Part shown: one piece after another, positions 25,600-33,463 of the stretch
Numbering within the stretch: the stretch's first letter is position 1
Layout of the letters: every line of letters begins with the position of its first letter
From: Halobacillus alkaliphilus
Lineage (GTDB): Bacteria > Bacillota > Bacilli > Bacillales > Halobacillaceae
NCBI RefSeq assembly: GCF_900113125.1
Contig: NZ_FOOG01000042.1
Coordinates: 1 to 33,564 of the forward strand
Reading direction: 5' to 3'
DNA length: 33,564 nt
Notes under the pieces: generated by a model
Seen by the model: only the letters and a program-made list of their open reading frames with translations
Databases searched by the model: none
What the model was told of the DNA's origin: nothing
Program-made: the position numbers and the translations under genes

Positions 25600-25625
25600 A
25601 GAGCATAGACAAAAGTCTATGCTCT
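25600..25625 (-). terminator. Attenuator terminator before the UMP-kinase-like gene
   Basis: A perfect 11-bp stem, AGAGCATAGAC with GTCTATGCTCT, a 4-nt loop and seven Ts on the minus strand. It stands between a promoter and the start codon 27 bases further on, so it must be an attenuator and not the end of an upstream gene. Confidence 0.85.
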
Positions 25626-25689
25626 ACTGCGGGAGCGGAAATAACAATTCGGCCATTGGTTTAACCAAACGATGTGTAAAGGCCTTCAT
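25624..25689 (-). CDS. 21-residue leader peptide of the attenuator
   Basis: This short frame starts MKAFTHR and ends LLFPLPQ. AGGAGAGGAG lies at proper spacing before the ATG. Its TAG stop (25626-25624) overlaps the first two bases of the terminator stem, so a ribosome finishing it would cover the 5' arm. The U-rich codons UUG UUA UUU and the proline-containing end PLPQ precede the stop. GGAGCGG before the ATG can pair with CCGCTCC near the end of the frame, giving a competing fold. I know no named homologue. Confidence 0.7.
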   Translation of the reverse strand: MKAFTHRLVKPMAELLFPLPQ

Positions 25690-25724
25690 AGTTCCCGCTC
25701 CTCTCCTGTTATTAGCTACTCATC

Positions 25725-25733
25725 ATTGTATCA
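25725..25733 (-). promoter_or_regulatory. Extended -10 promoter of the attenuator transcript
   Basis: TGATACAAT on the minus strand is an extended -10 element with no good -35. Transcription would start near 25718, about 30 bases before the leader peptide ATG. Confidence 0.55.
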
Positions 25734-25759
25734 TATGCTGTAAGGGAAGTAACGTTTCT

Positions 25760-26293
25760 TCACTGTAGAGGTACGTTGACTTGAAAGCTTGGTTGTTCGC
25801 TGGGAACATCTTTCCCTTTTTTATCAATAAGCGGGTAGAATAACAGGGAGAGATTCTCGGTCTTTTCGTGCACCTCAAAATCTTCCACCTGGACATATTG
25901 AAAAGTAGAAAATGTTCCCTTTACCGTTCCTGTCGTCTCTCCACTAAAGTTTGTCCCATTCGTATCTACAACCTTGACTAAAAACTGGACAGCACCTTCC
26001 TCTTTCTTCCACTTATAATTCTTCTTTTGTGCCAGATCTAATTTCCCGTATGAAATTCCCAGATAGAGTTTTCCTGTATCCAGACCATGGTACAACGGAG
26101 TAACCTGGACACCTGAACCTTCAATCTCGAGTGGCGAAGAAGTAAGAGAAACAGGACGTCTTTCAGGGGAAGCTGTCATGGGATATGTCTCCCCCTGCGC
26201 AAGCTGGTTGAAGTCTTTGTTGATCTGAAAAAAAATAATAACGATCAGCAGAACAGCCAGAAAACCATACAGTGTCCAACGGAGTGCTTTCAT
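25760..26293 (-). CDS. Membrane-anchored uncharacterised protein
   Basis: A 177-residue protein with one N-terminal hydrophobic segment (about residues 5-25, LRWTLYGFLAVLLIVIIFF) and a beta-rich domain outside the membrane. The latter has repeated strand patterns such as GKLYLGISYGKLDL and STFQYVQVEDFEV. I do not recognise the family. ATG 26293 is preferred because GAGAGGTGG lies just upstream; a second in-frame ATG 18 bases earlier has no such site. It precedes the attenuator on the same strand; no terminator is seen between them. Confidence 0.75.
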   Translation of the reverse strand: MKALRWTLYGFLAVLLIVIIFFQINKDFNQLAQGETYPMTASPERRPVSLTSSPLEIEGSGVQVTPLYHGLDTGKLYLGISYGKLDLAQKKNYKWKKEEGAVQFLVKVVDTNGTNFSGETTGTVKGTFSTFQYVQVEDFEVHEKTENLSLLFYPLIDKKGKDVPSEQPSFQVNVPLQ

Positions 26294-26386
26294 CGCTTCC
26301 ACCTCTCGCATCCGATATAATGAATCTTTAGAATATTATACCAGATATTTTACAGACCTCCGCGTAACAATCCCAAGATAGTAAAA

Positions 26387-26432
26387 AAGACTGTCTCCGC
26401 GGGCTTTAGTAAGTCCCCACATCGACAGTCTT
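26387..26432 (-). terminator. Intrinsic terminator of spoVR
   Basis: AAGACTGTC pairs with GACAGTCTT around a long loop, followed by a T run on the minus strand, six bases after the spoVR stop. Confidence 0.85.
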
Positions 26433-26437
26433 CGCTA

Positions 26438-27850
26438 TTATAAGTATTTCTTCTGTATTTTTTTACCGCTATAGCTGAACACTACATCTCTATGTTCTAT
26501 TCTTGTTTCTAAATGGACCGGACGTCCCCACAATTGATAAACGTAAGGGATGGTTTTCTCTAAATAACTGACATCCAGTTCAACCTCTTCATAATGATGC
26601 TTTAAATATAGCTCTCCGCTCTTTATATAATCTCCGTCCTGAACCGTAATATAAGGGAAACCTCCATTGACTCTCATTGTGACCAGCTGATCCCTTACCG
26701 CCTCATGGTCCTTATCCGTAATTTTATATTTCTGCCCTTGCTTTTGAAATAAGTATAAATCTTCCTGACGCACAAGTTCCTTGGTCAAATAGTTCCTGAT
26801 AAAGCTTTGATCTGATTCAATTTCACGAACTTCAAACATCTTTTCTCTGCCGGAATTATCCTGAATGCCATGCTTTTTCATTTCTTCCGTCGGGTTATCA
26901 TACCTGTACTCAATGTCTTCAAATATTTTCAATCCTAAGTAATAAGGATTGAGCTGAGTTTTCGAGGGCTGCACGACGCTCGCGTTTAACTTGGCAAAGT
27001 CGATTACTTCATCACTGGTCAAATCCATCTCTCTCAAAATTCTGGCATGCCAATAAGAAGCCCAGCCTTCGTTCATGATTTTTGTTTCCAGCTGTGGCCA
27101 GAAATAAAGCATCTCTTCTCTCATCATCGTTAAGATGTCACGCTGCCAGTCCTCAAGCTCGCGGCTGTATTGTTCAATAAACAAGAGCAAGTCCTTTTCA
27201 GGTTTTGGCGGGAATTTCTTTTTCTTACGGTACATGGACTGATCTTCCGAAGACGACTCATCAATCTTCCAAATATCATCGTACGGAGTGGATATGGATT
27301 TCTCAGTACTCTCTTCATCTTCATCCATCGTCCAGGCTAATTTGGGCCTTACAATCGATGGATCGATATGCTCCTGAATCGCAAGTACAGCGTCTAAGAA
27401 AGACTCGACTTCAGCTTTACCATACAACTTATCATAGGAGGCAATTCGTTCAGCCGTCGCTGCCATGCTTTCAACCATATCCCGTTTTGTATTCTGGAAA
27501 CGCGCGTTATTTTTGAAAAAGTCACAATGGGCAAGTACGTGAGCTACAATCAGTTTATTTTGAATCAAACTATTGGAGTTCAGTAAAAAGGCGTAACAAG
27601 GATTTGAATTTATCACCAGTTCATAAATTTTACTTAAACCGAGATCATATTGTATCTTCATTTTGTAATACTGTTTTCCAAAGCTCCAGTGAGAAAAGCG
27701 CGTAGGCATTCCATACGCTCCAAAAGTATAAATGATATCATCAGGACAAACCTCATAGCGCATCGGATAAAAGTCAAGACCGAATCCCTTGGCAATCTCC
27801 GTAATTTCCTTGATCGCATTGTGCAGTTGTTTCTGGTCCTCTGGTTTCAA
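26438..27850 (-). CDS. spoVR: Stage V sporulation protein R (SpoVR family)
   Basis: A 470-residue SpoVR protein, the same length as in Bacillus subtilis. Recognisable segments are [32 protein letters not shown] near the N-terminus, [29 protein letters not shown] and [13 protein letters not shown]. SpoVR is needed for spore cortex formation and acts in the mother cell; its biochemical activity is unknown. It starts at TTG 27850, with AAAGGAGG nine bases upstream. A sigma-E-like promoter precedes it. The neighbourhood resembles the yhc-yhd region of B. subtilis. Confidence 0.95.
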   Translation of the reverse strand: MKPEDQKQLHNAIKEITEIAKGFGLDFYPMRYEVCPDDIIYTFGAYGMPTRFSHWSFGKQYYKMKIQYDLGLSKIYELVINSNPCYAFLLNSNSLIQNKLIVAHVLAHCDFFKNNARFQNTKRDMVESMAATAERIASYDKLYGKAEVESFLDAVLAIQEHIDPSIVRPKLAWTMDEDEESTEKSISTPYDDIWKIDESSSEDQSMYRKKKKFPPKPEKDLLLFIEQYSRELEDWQRDILTMMREEMLYFWPQLETKIMNEGWASYWHARILREMDLTSDEVIDFAKLNASVVQPSKTQLNPYYLGLKIFEDIEYRYDNPTEEMKKHGIQDNSGREKMFEVREIESDQSFIRNYLTKELVRQEDLYLFQKQGQKYKITDKDHEAVRDQLVTMRVNGGFPYITVQDGDYIKSGELYLKHHYEEVELDVSYLEKTIPYVYQLWGRPVHLETRIEHRDVVFSYSGKKIQKKYL

Positions 27851-27882
27851 AGGGCCCCTCCTCCTTTGATTTCACTTATCTT

Positions 27883-27911
27883 ACTATATGAGAAGGAGCG
27901 AGAGAACATGA
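27883..27911 (-). promoter_or_regulatory. Sigma-E-like promoter of spoVR
   Basis: On the minus strand TCATGTT, 14 nt and CATATAGT, close to the sigma-E pattern (TCATATT, 14-15 nt, CATACAAT). SpoVR is sigma-E dependent in Bacillus subtilis, which supports the match. Confidence 0.5.
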
Positions 27912-27936
27912 AAGATTGATGCTTCTAATCTTTCAT
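27908..27936 (-). terminator. Hairpin downstream of the GNAT gene
   Basis: ATGAAAGATT pairs perfectly with AATCTTTCAT (10 bp, 9-nt loop). It lies just after the minus-strand GNAT gene and overlaps the -35 region of spoVR. There is only a short T tail. Confidence 0.5.
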
Positions 27937-27942
27937 TGGGGA

Positions 27943-28440
27943 CTAGAGGATTTTAGCCATAGCATACTCATCTACCCATTGATGATTTACATATAATGAA
28001 TCACGTTTGACCCCTTCTTTTATAAAACCAGCTTTCTTGTACAGTTGGATAGCCGGCTCATTATGTACCATTACAGTCAACTCAATACGGTGAACTTGAT
28101 TCTTCCGCGCCCATTCTTCCATTTTACTGAACATTTGAGAAGCGACCCCCTGTCCCTGATACATTTTCAGGACACCAGTAACAATCTGAACGGTGTGCCG
28201 GTTTCGCTCGGCACGCCCGCCAATACACATGATATGCCCAATCAGTTCACCTGCATTTTCAGCAGCCAGTATAACTGCATTCTCCTGTTCCTGGATGCTT
28301 TCGAGCATGGATTCTGCCTGCTCCACACTCATCTGGCGTTCCCCAGCCCCATATAAAAGAAAATCAGTTTCCGCTTCCAGCTGTTCTCCTAACTTAACGT
28401 AAGCTTCAGCCATAATTGGCGTAAGTGTAATGATTCTCAT
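27943..28440 (-). CDS. GNAT-family N-acetyltransferase
   Basis: A 165-residue GNAT protein. The acetyl-CoA loop is YQGQGVASQMFSKMEEWA, preceded by IVTGVL, and the motif B region is NEPAIQLYKKAGFIKEGVKRD. It resembles bacterial spermidine or general small-molecule acetyltransferases; the acceptor is unknown. ATG 28440 is chosen since AAAGGAGGT lies 8 bases upstream; GTG 28449 is inside that site. The mosaic repeat C starts about 55 bases before it. Confidence 0.88.
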   Translation of the reverse strand: MRIITLTPIMAEAYVKLGEQLEAETDFLLYGAGERQMSVEQAESMLESIQEQENAVILAAENAGELIGHIMCIGGRAERNRHTVQIVTGVLKMYQGQGVASQMFSKMEEWARKNQVHRIELTVMVHNEPAIQLYKKAGFIKEGVKRDSLYVNHQWVDEYAMAKIL

Positions 28441-28496
28441 GACAAGCACCTCCTTTATGTTTTAGCTCAGATAAACCTCCAAGTTGATTTCCCTTA

Positions 28497-28900
28497 AAAG
28501 CTCCCGTTTGTTGAAGACTTGATCTCGAGATAAATGGGTCCGTGACGTTAGATGGATAAGGGACACGTAAACACACGTAAAAACCACTATGGACCATAGA
28601 TGATCTTGGTTCATTGGAAGGCGATTATGCTGAGAATTTCGAGCGCTCCATGATCACAAAGGGGCGGAGGGAAATGGTGAAGACTCCTGCGGGATGAACA
28701 TGATCGGTGAGATCCCGGAAGGCGAAGCCTGAGGAAGCTCACCACAAGGGATGTTCGACTAAGATCGCCACGTCCTGTGGCAACGTCGAACGCCCCTGCG
28801 TCGTGCAGGGCCGCGGAAAGCGAGCCAAGCCGTCCCCTGAAGCCACTTTCTCTACAAAATATCTCGAAACTGAGTCTTACAGTAACCGGTCCTTTAGCTT
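28497..28900. repeat. Intergenic mosaic repeat, copy C, with inverted ends
   Basis: The longest copy. The left end AAAAGCTCCC, then GAAGACTTGATCTCGAGATA (28513-28532), mirrors the right end, ATATCTCGAAACTGAGTCTT (28859-28878). The left half matches copy E inverted and the right half matches copies A and B, including the hairpin arms GTTCGAC with GTCGAAC and CCCTGC with GCAGGG. Together with 28901-28992, where nothing else is visible, it fills the gap between the GNAT and YhcN-like genes. Confidence 0.85.
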
Positions 28901-28992
28901 AATATACATTTGTGAAAATGAACAAATAGCTTTTAAATGATTGGCTCTATTATATCAAATTGATTGAGATGGAGGGCTTCTCTGCAAGAAAA

Positions 28993-29021
28993 AACCAGGT
29001 CCTCTTACGAGGCACCTGGTT
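28993..29021 (-). terminator. Intrinsic terminator of the YhcN-like gene
   Basis: AACCAGGT pairs with ACCTGGTT, with an inner GCCTC-GAGG pairing, followed by six Ts on the minus strand. Confidence 0.9.
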
Positions 29022-29029
29022 CATCTAAA

Positions 29030-29569
29030 CTACTTTGCTTCTGGAAAAACTCGATCAACCATTTGACCGAACTCCTGGAAAAAGCCACGTACAGGCTCTC
29101 CATTTTCCACGTCATTAACATAATTATTCGTTAAATCAATGAAGTCGGGATTAGTGGAAACATAAACATTGTTTATATCCTGATCTGTATTTTTTACAGC
29201 CTTGGTAATACCCTCTTCCACCTTGTCCGTCATACTCTCTTCACCGCTGTTATTGTCCATCACTGCTGCCACATACGCATTATCACGCGTTTTTAAAACG
29301 TAAGCTTCGTCGACGCCTTTAACATTTTTCTCAATATTAACCGCCGCATCTTTAGCGACGTGATAATTCGTATTATGAACCATACCGCGGTCGTTGTCAT
29401 AGCGGTTAGCCCGGTTACCTTCTTCGTACATATTATCGGCCATTCGCTGAAAACGTGTGTTTTGCACACCTTCATAATTATCCTGGCCAGTGCCTGTTTC
29501 CTGTTCTGCTTGACACGCGACCAGAGAGGAAGCAGCTAAAAGACCAATAGCAAATGCTCTTATTTTCAT
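29030..29569 (-). CDS. yhcN: YhcN/YlaJ-type sporulation lipoprotein
   Basis: A 179-residue lipoprotein. The signal peptide ends in the lipobox LVAC with Cys19. The mature part has the YhcN/YlaJ domain with VHNTNYHVAKDAAVNIEK and VDEAYVLKTRDNAYVAAVM. Proteins of this family sit in the inner spore membrane; YhcN is forespore-specific and supports outgrowth, and relatives act in spore germination. Start is ATG 29569 after AAGGAGGA. A sigma-G promoter match lies upstream, in line with forespore expression. Whether it is YhcN or another paralogue is not certain. Confidence 0.88.
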   Translation of the reverse strand: MKIRAFAIGLLAASSLVACQAEQETGTGQDNYEGVQNTRFQRMADNMYEEGNRANRYDNDRGMVHNTNYHVAKDAAVNIEKNVKGVDEAYVLKTRDNAYVAAVMDNNSGEESMTDKVEEGITKAVKNTDQDINNVYVSTNPDFIDLTNNYVNDVENGEPVRGFFQEFGQMVDRVFPEAK

Positions 29570-29598
29570 GGTTTATTCCTCCTTAGGCAGCTTACACA

Positions 29599-29627
29599 TA
29601 TTATGTGAAATTCAAAAGCAAATATGC
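29599..29627 (-). promoter_or_regulatory. Sigma-G promoter of the YhcN-like gene
   Basis: On the minus strand GCATA, exactly 17 nt, then CATAATA. This matches the forespore sigma-G pattern (GYATR, 17-18 nt, CATNMTA). It lies about 30 bases before the start codon. Confidence 0.6.
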
Positions 29628-29671
29628 GATGAAACATCTGCCGGAATAAACCACCAAATCCCATAATAAAA

Positions 29672-29692
29672 AGGCCTTTCTAAGAAAGACCT
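29672..29692 (-). terminator. Intrinsic terminator of the frameshifted membrane gene
   Basis: On the minus strand AGGUCUUUC pairs with GAAAGGCCU (one G-U pair, 3-nt loop) and a T run follows. Confidence 0.8.
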
Positions 29693-29693
29693 C

Positions 29694-30163
29694 TTACCCT
29701 GAAAATGGTAAACTCCACCAAATATTAAAAAATAATATAAAGACGAATAAAATAGCATTAACAAATAACAAAAATATTGGCAGCAATTTAAACGAACCCG
29801 TCAGTCCAGCATACATTTTCCTTAATAAAATAAAACCTACAATCAATACTATGTATAAGGACAAGAACCAAATCCATTTGTAGTTCGTAGAAGCTTCCAC
29901 ACCTATTTCGTATCCGATCCCATAAACCAGCCAAGCACCCAAAAAACCATAATGGAGAAGGGAATAAACCTTCTTTCCCCATTCAAATAGTGTAATGAAA
30001 GGTATGCGTTTACTGCTAATACTGCACCTATAACTTCGCAAATCAAAACCATCACACGGTGAACTGTATCTGCTTCAGCTGTTACGAAGCTTAAAAGCAA
30101 AAATAACCCGAAGGCGATGACCCCGCCAAAATTTGCATATTCCCATTGTTTCTTGGTCACCAC
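29694..30163 (-). pseudogene. Membrane protein gene with an apparent frameshift
   Basis: Two overlapping frames join into one plausible membrane protein of about 155 residues. The first (GTG 30163, with GGGAG six bases upstream) gives hydrophobic segments such as FGGVIAFGLFLLLSF up to AYLSLHYLNGE. The other frame, with no start at the junction, continues as KKVYSLLHYGFLGAWLVYG and three more helices to WWSLPFSG. The break falls near 29976-29986, where the minus strand reads GGGGAAAGAAGG, a slippage-prone run. Without repair the first frame yields 86 residues. I do not recognise the family. A sequencing error is equally possible. Confidence 0.65.
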
Positions 30164-30239
30164 TGTAATCTCCCTTCATATACCTTAAAAAACATTTCAA
30201 AGTTACTATACCATCATAACAAACCACAACTGCGCATGT

Positions 30240-30271
30240 GGGAAAAAAGCTCAAAATCACTCGTTTTTCCC
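30240..30271. other. Inverted repeat between divergent genes
   Basis: GGGAAAAA pairs with TTTTTCCC across a 16-nt loop, between the frameshifted gene and the YhdB-like gene. It could be an operator or a weak terminator. Confidence 0.35.
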
Positions 30272-30352
30272 AAAATTGTGACGAACTTTCTGACTGATAA
30301 TTACCCGAATAGGAGACAATAAAAACAATCCTTTTAAGAAGGATGTGACCCA

Positions 30353-30586
30353 GTGAATTATCAGGATTATGACAAAGCACTGCATTTTATGATCTGGGGT
30401 CAGTGGGATGATTTACTTGTCCTGATGGTACGCACACGAGACCAGTTTTTATCCAAAAAAATTGAGACGTTTCTGCATGCCAGTTACTACCCGGGACATG
30501 AAAGCCAGATGCTTGAGTCCCATGAAGCTTTGTTAAATTATATTGACCACGCACAAACAACACTTGCCTACCCGGCGTTCAGATAA
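30353..30586 (+). CDS. yhdB: YhdB-like small protein
   Basis: A 77-residue soluble protein beginning MNYQDYDKALHFMIWGQWDDLLVLMVRTRDQFLSK in two readable halves (residues 1-17 and 18-35). It resembles YhdB of bacilli in length and in the central WDxLLxLMVRT pattern. I recall the family from memory and could not verify it. Function unknown. Start is GTG 30353, with AAGAAGGA upstream. Its position near spoVR, yhcN-like and yhcX-like genes matches the B. subtilis yhc-yhd neighbourhood and supports the call. Confidence 0.7.
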   Translation: MNYQDYDKALHFMIWGQWDDLLVLMVRTRDQFLSKKIETFLHASYYPGHESQMLESHEALLNYIDHAQTTLAYPAFR

Positions 30587-30611
30587 ATCAAATCGCAAAA
30601 TGTAAAAAAAC

Positions 30612-30652
30612 ACCACCTCAGGTCATCCATAATATGGATGACCTGAGGTGGT
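30612..30652 (+). terminator. Very long perfect hairpin after the YhdB-like gene
   Basis: ACCACCTCAGGTCATCCAT pairs perfectly with ATGGATGACCTGAGGTGGT (19 bp, loop AAT). It is preceded by an A run and followed by TTATTAATG. Termination is likely on either strand. Confidence 0.8.
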
Positions 30653-30661
30653 TATTAATGT

Positions 30662-30691
30662 AAAATAAGCAGACCGGAGTCTGCTTATTTT
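30662..30691 (-). terminator. Terminator overlapping the SDR stop codon
   Basis: AAAATAAGCAGAC pairs with GTCTGCTTATTTT, 13 bp with the stable loop CGGA on the plus strand. The stop codon TAA of the SDR gene lies in the outer arm. Confidence 0.85.
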
Positions 30692-31415
30692 ACGTTCTTG
30701 GATAATCCTGATGGATCGAATGAACGTGCATTTCATCAATTATCATATGCTTAGGTGCTTCAAGCATATAAACGATAGTTTGAGCTATATCTTCTACCTT
30801 AAGCCAATCTGATTTTTCTGGTTCTCCTTGCGTGCTGTTTGCAAAATACGGGTCCACTTTACCAGGATTAATGGTACCCGCACGTATGCCATCCCTGCGC
30901 ACTTCCTGCGCTAGTGATCCCATGAACCCTTGTACCGCATATTTGGTAGCGGTGTATAGAGAACCATTCTCAGGAATCGTATATCTCGACACATCAGAAG
31001 CGACCGTCAATATCGTACCCGATTTTTGTTTTCTCATAAACGGAAGCACGGATTTTGAGGCAAGAAACACGCCTTGTACATTAATATCAAACGTTTTCTT
31101 CCATTCTTCGACGGTGACAGACTCTACGGGTTTGCTTTCCCCAATCCCTGCATTGTTGATTAAAATGTCGATTCTGCCATAGGCATTTCTCGTTGCCTGA
31201 ACTACGTGATCCACATCGTTCTCATTGCTCACATCCGCTGTAAATGAAAGAACATCTGCATATCCATAAGCTTTCAAATCCTCTCTCGTCTTATGAATAT
31301 CTTCAGAACTTCCAAAAATTGAAAGTTTAACTCCTTTGGCCACTAATTGGAAAGCCAGTTCACGGCCTATCCCCCGGGAAGCTCCCGTTACTATAGCCAC
31401 TTGGTCTTTTAACAA
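30690..31415 (-). CDS. Short-chain dehydrogenase/reductase
   Basis: A 241-residue SDR. Cofactor motif TGASRGIG (10-17), NNAG (87-90), Ser140, Tyr154 (YTATK) and Lys158 are all present, so it should be active. It resembles 3-oxoacyl-ACP-reductase-like and clavaldehyde-dehydrogenase-like proteins; substrate unknown. Start is TTG 31415 with GGAGGAAGG upstream. Only 15 bases separate it from the YhcX-like gene, whose end overlaps its ribosome binding site, so the two genes are one operon. Confidence 0.9.
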   Translation of the reverse strand: MLKDQVAIVTGASRGIGRELAFQLVAKGVKLSIFGSSEDIHKTREDLKAYGYADVLSFTADVSNENDVDHVVQATRNAYGRIDILINNAGIGESKPVESVTVEEWKKTFDINVQGVFLASKSVLPFMRKQKSGTILTVASDVSRYTIPENGSLYTATKYAVQGFMGSLAQEVRRDGIRAGTINPGKVDPYFANSTQGEPEKSDWLKVEDIAQTIVYMLEAPKHMIIDEMHVHSIHQDYPRT

Positions 31416-31430
31416 AGGAACCTTCCTCCT

Positions 31431-32993
31431 TTACGTCCTTTCCGGCTTAAATTCTGTTTTCAGCTTATAGTCCAGCTGAAAAAGATCGTGCCGGCGGTCC
31501 TGCAATTGCCTTACCGTACCTGACTTGCGCTGACGTCTTAAAATCTCGAGATCCACATCTCCAACAACAACAGTTTCTACGTTCGGGTTACACTCTCCGA
31601 TAATTCCATCGCGAGCAAATTCAAAATCAGACGGAGTGAAAATACCGGATTGAGCGTACTGAATGTCCATATTTTCCACCTGCGTCATGTTCCCTACAGT
31701 ACCAGAGATAACCGTGTACACCTGGTTCTCCACAGCACGTGCTTGAGCGCAGTAACGAACTCTCAGGTAACCTTGACGGTCATCTGTACAAAACGGAACG
31801 AAAATAATGTTCGCTCCCTGATCTACAGCGTACCGGGCCAATTCAGGGAACTGAATATCATAACAAATTTGAATGGCGATTTTTCCACAGTCCGTATCAA
31901 ATACTTTCACGGCGTCTCCAGGTTGAATTCCCCACCACGTACGCTCATTCGGGGTGACATGAATCTTATATTGTTTCTCAATCGTTCCGTCTCTTCGGAA
32001 TAAGTAAGAAATATTATAGATTTTTTCATCTTCCTCTACAAAGTGAGAGCCTCCGATTATATTGACATTATACTTCACAGCCAGATGGGTGAACATTTCA
32101 ATATAGTCCTCTGTATAATCCGATAATCTTCTTACGGCTTTCGATGGAACTTTTTCTTCTAAAAATGACATGAGCTGGGTGGTGAAAATTTCAGGAAAGA
32201 CCGCAAAATCACTGCCATAATCGGCAGCCACATCTACATAATACTCGCACTGTTTTTTGAACTCCTCAAATGAGTCGATGTTTTTCATCATGTATTGAAT
32301 GACCATAATCCGAACAGGATTACTTGTTTTAAAATGTCGCTTCGTACGTGCGCGGTAGTCAATATTATTCCATTCCATCAGCGTTGCATATTTAGAGGAA
32401 AGATCGTCGTCCGGTAAGTAATTTGGGTTGATACGCATGACCGTGAACCCGTTCATAATTTGAAAGGTGAGTACCGGATCATAAATGCTTTGACTCCGGA
32501 CCTCTTCTACATATTCCCTGGGGGTCATCTCGTCCTCATATTTATGATAATTTGGGATCCTTCCTCCTATGATAATGCTCTTCAAGTTCAATTCCCTGGC
32601 CAAATCTTTACGTGCTTCATATAATCGGCGGCCAATCTTCATTCCGCGGTATCCTGGGTGTACCATGACTTCAATACCATAAAGATTGTATCCATCCGGA
32701 TCATGATTTGTGATGTAGCCTTTGTCTGTAATGTCGTCCCACGTATGCCGATCATCATATTCATCAAAGTTAACGACCAGACTGGAGCAGCTTCCTATAA
32801 TCTGTCCATCAAACTCTACGACAAACTGCCCTTCCGGAAAAATCTTCAAATGACTTTCCAGATGGTCTCTTTTCCAAGGTTCCATGTTAGGAAAACAGAC
32901 TTGCTGTAATTCAAAAATCTGCTCTATATCTTTTTCCTGCATATGTCGTACAATCATTTTCTTTTCGTATTGAGTTAAATCTATTTTAGACAC
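31431..32993 (-). CDS. yhcX: GNAT-nitrilase fusion protein (YhcX-like)
   Basis: A 520-residue two-domain protein. The N-terminal GNAT domain (about 10-215) has the acetyl-CoA motif HPGYRGMKIGRRLYEAR (112-128). The C-terminal carbon-nitrogen hydrolase domain (about 226-500) has Glu268 (FPEIF), Lys343 (YKIHVTP) and Cys377 (IQICYDIQFPE), a complete nitrilase triad. This fusion is known in bacilli as YhcX; the reaction is not established, but amide hydrolysis and acetyl transfer are expected. Start is GTG 32993 with AAGGAGAGGG upstream. It is first in the operon with the SDR gene. Confidence 0.93.
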   Translation of the reverse strand: MSKIDLTQYEKKMIVRHMQEKDIEQIFELQQVCFPNMEPWKRDHLESHLKIFPEGQFVVEFDGQIIGSCSSLVVNFDEYDDRHTWDDITDKGYITNHDPDGYNLYGIEVMVHPGYRGMKIGRRLYEARKDLARELNLKSIIIGGRIPNYHKYEDEMTPREYVEEVRSQSIYDPVLTFQIMNGFTVMRINPNYLPDDDLSSKYATLMEWNNIDYRARTKRHFKTSNPVRIMVIQYMMKNIDSFEEFKKQCEYYVDVAADYGSDFAVFPEIFTTQLMSFLEEKVPSKAVRRLSDYTEDYIEMFTHLAVKYNVNIIGGSHFVEEDEKIYNISYLFRRDGTIEKQYKIHVTPNERTWWGIQPGDAVKVFDTDCGKIAIQICYDIQFPELARYAVDQGANIIFVPFCTDDRQGYLRVRYCAQARAVENQVYTVISGTVGNMTQVENMDIQYAQSGIFTPSDFEFARDGIIGECNPNVETVVVGDVDLEILRRQRKSGTVRQLQDRRHDLFQLDYKLKTEFKPERT

Positions 32994-33086
32994 GTTATCC
33001 CTCTCCTTATTGTCTTTCTTCCCTCAATTCTATCGTACTTAACCCCAAAAATCAGAGTCCAGTACCCCCATACATAATTTTTTCAT

Positions 33087-33348
33087 AAAAGCTCCCGTTA
33101 CTTGAAGACTCAGTTTCGAGACATTTGTTGAGCGGAAGGTCCTTCGGGGGACAATTTCGCTTTCCGGCCTTGCACGACTCAGGGTCGTTCGACGTTGCCA
33201 TACGACGTGGCGTTCTTAGTTGAACATCCCTTGAGGTGAGCTTCCTCGGGCTTAACAGCCCTGCGGGATCTCACCGATCATGTTCATCTCGCAGGTGTCT
33301 ACATCGTTCCCCCTACGGACCTTGCCGAATTAGAAACTCGAAACCACC
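33087..33348 (-). repeat. Intergenic repeat, family 1, copy D
   Basis: Inverse orientation relative to copy A. It starts AAAAGCTCCC, then GAAGACTCAGTTTCGAG (33104-33120), and ends AGAAACTCGAAACC. The interior holds the same arms (GTCCTTCGGGGGAC, CCCTGCGGGATCTCACC). Several outer pairs are damaged here, so this copy may be decaying. Bases 33349-33460 show no gene. Confidence 0.83.
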
Positions 33349-33463
33349 TAACATACTGTTTGCTAGATGAGAAAAAAGCATGGGGTGATGAGATTATTTT
33401 CATACTAGAACGATGTGAAAAAGCTTGTTATAGAGCAATTTAGGAGGTGAGCATTCTCTCTTG

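Noticed and set aside
25690-25710. PyrR-binding site upstream of the UMP-kinase-like gene.
   Set aside because: The AGGAGAGGAGC stretch only loosely resembles the PyrR loop consensus (about UCCAGAGAGGCU) and works better as the leader peptide's ribosome binding site.
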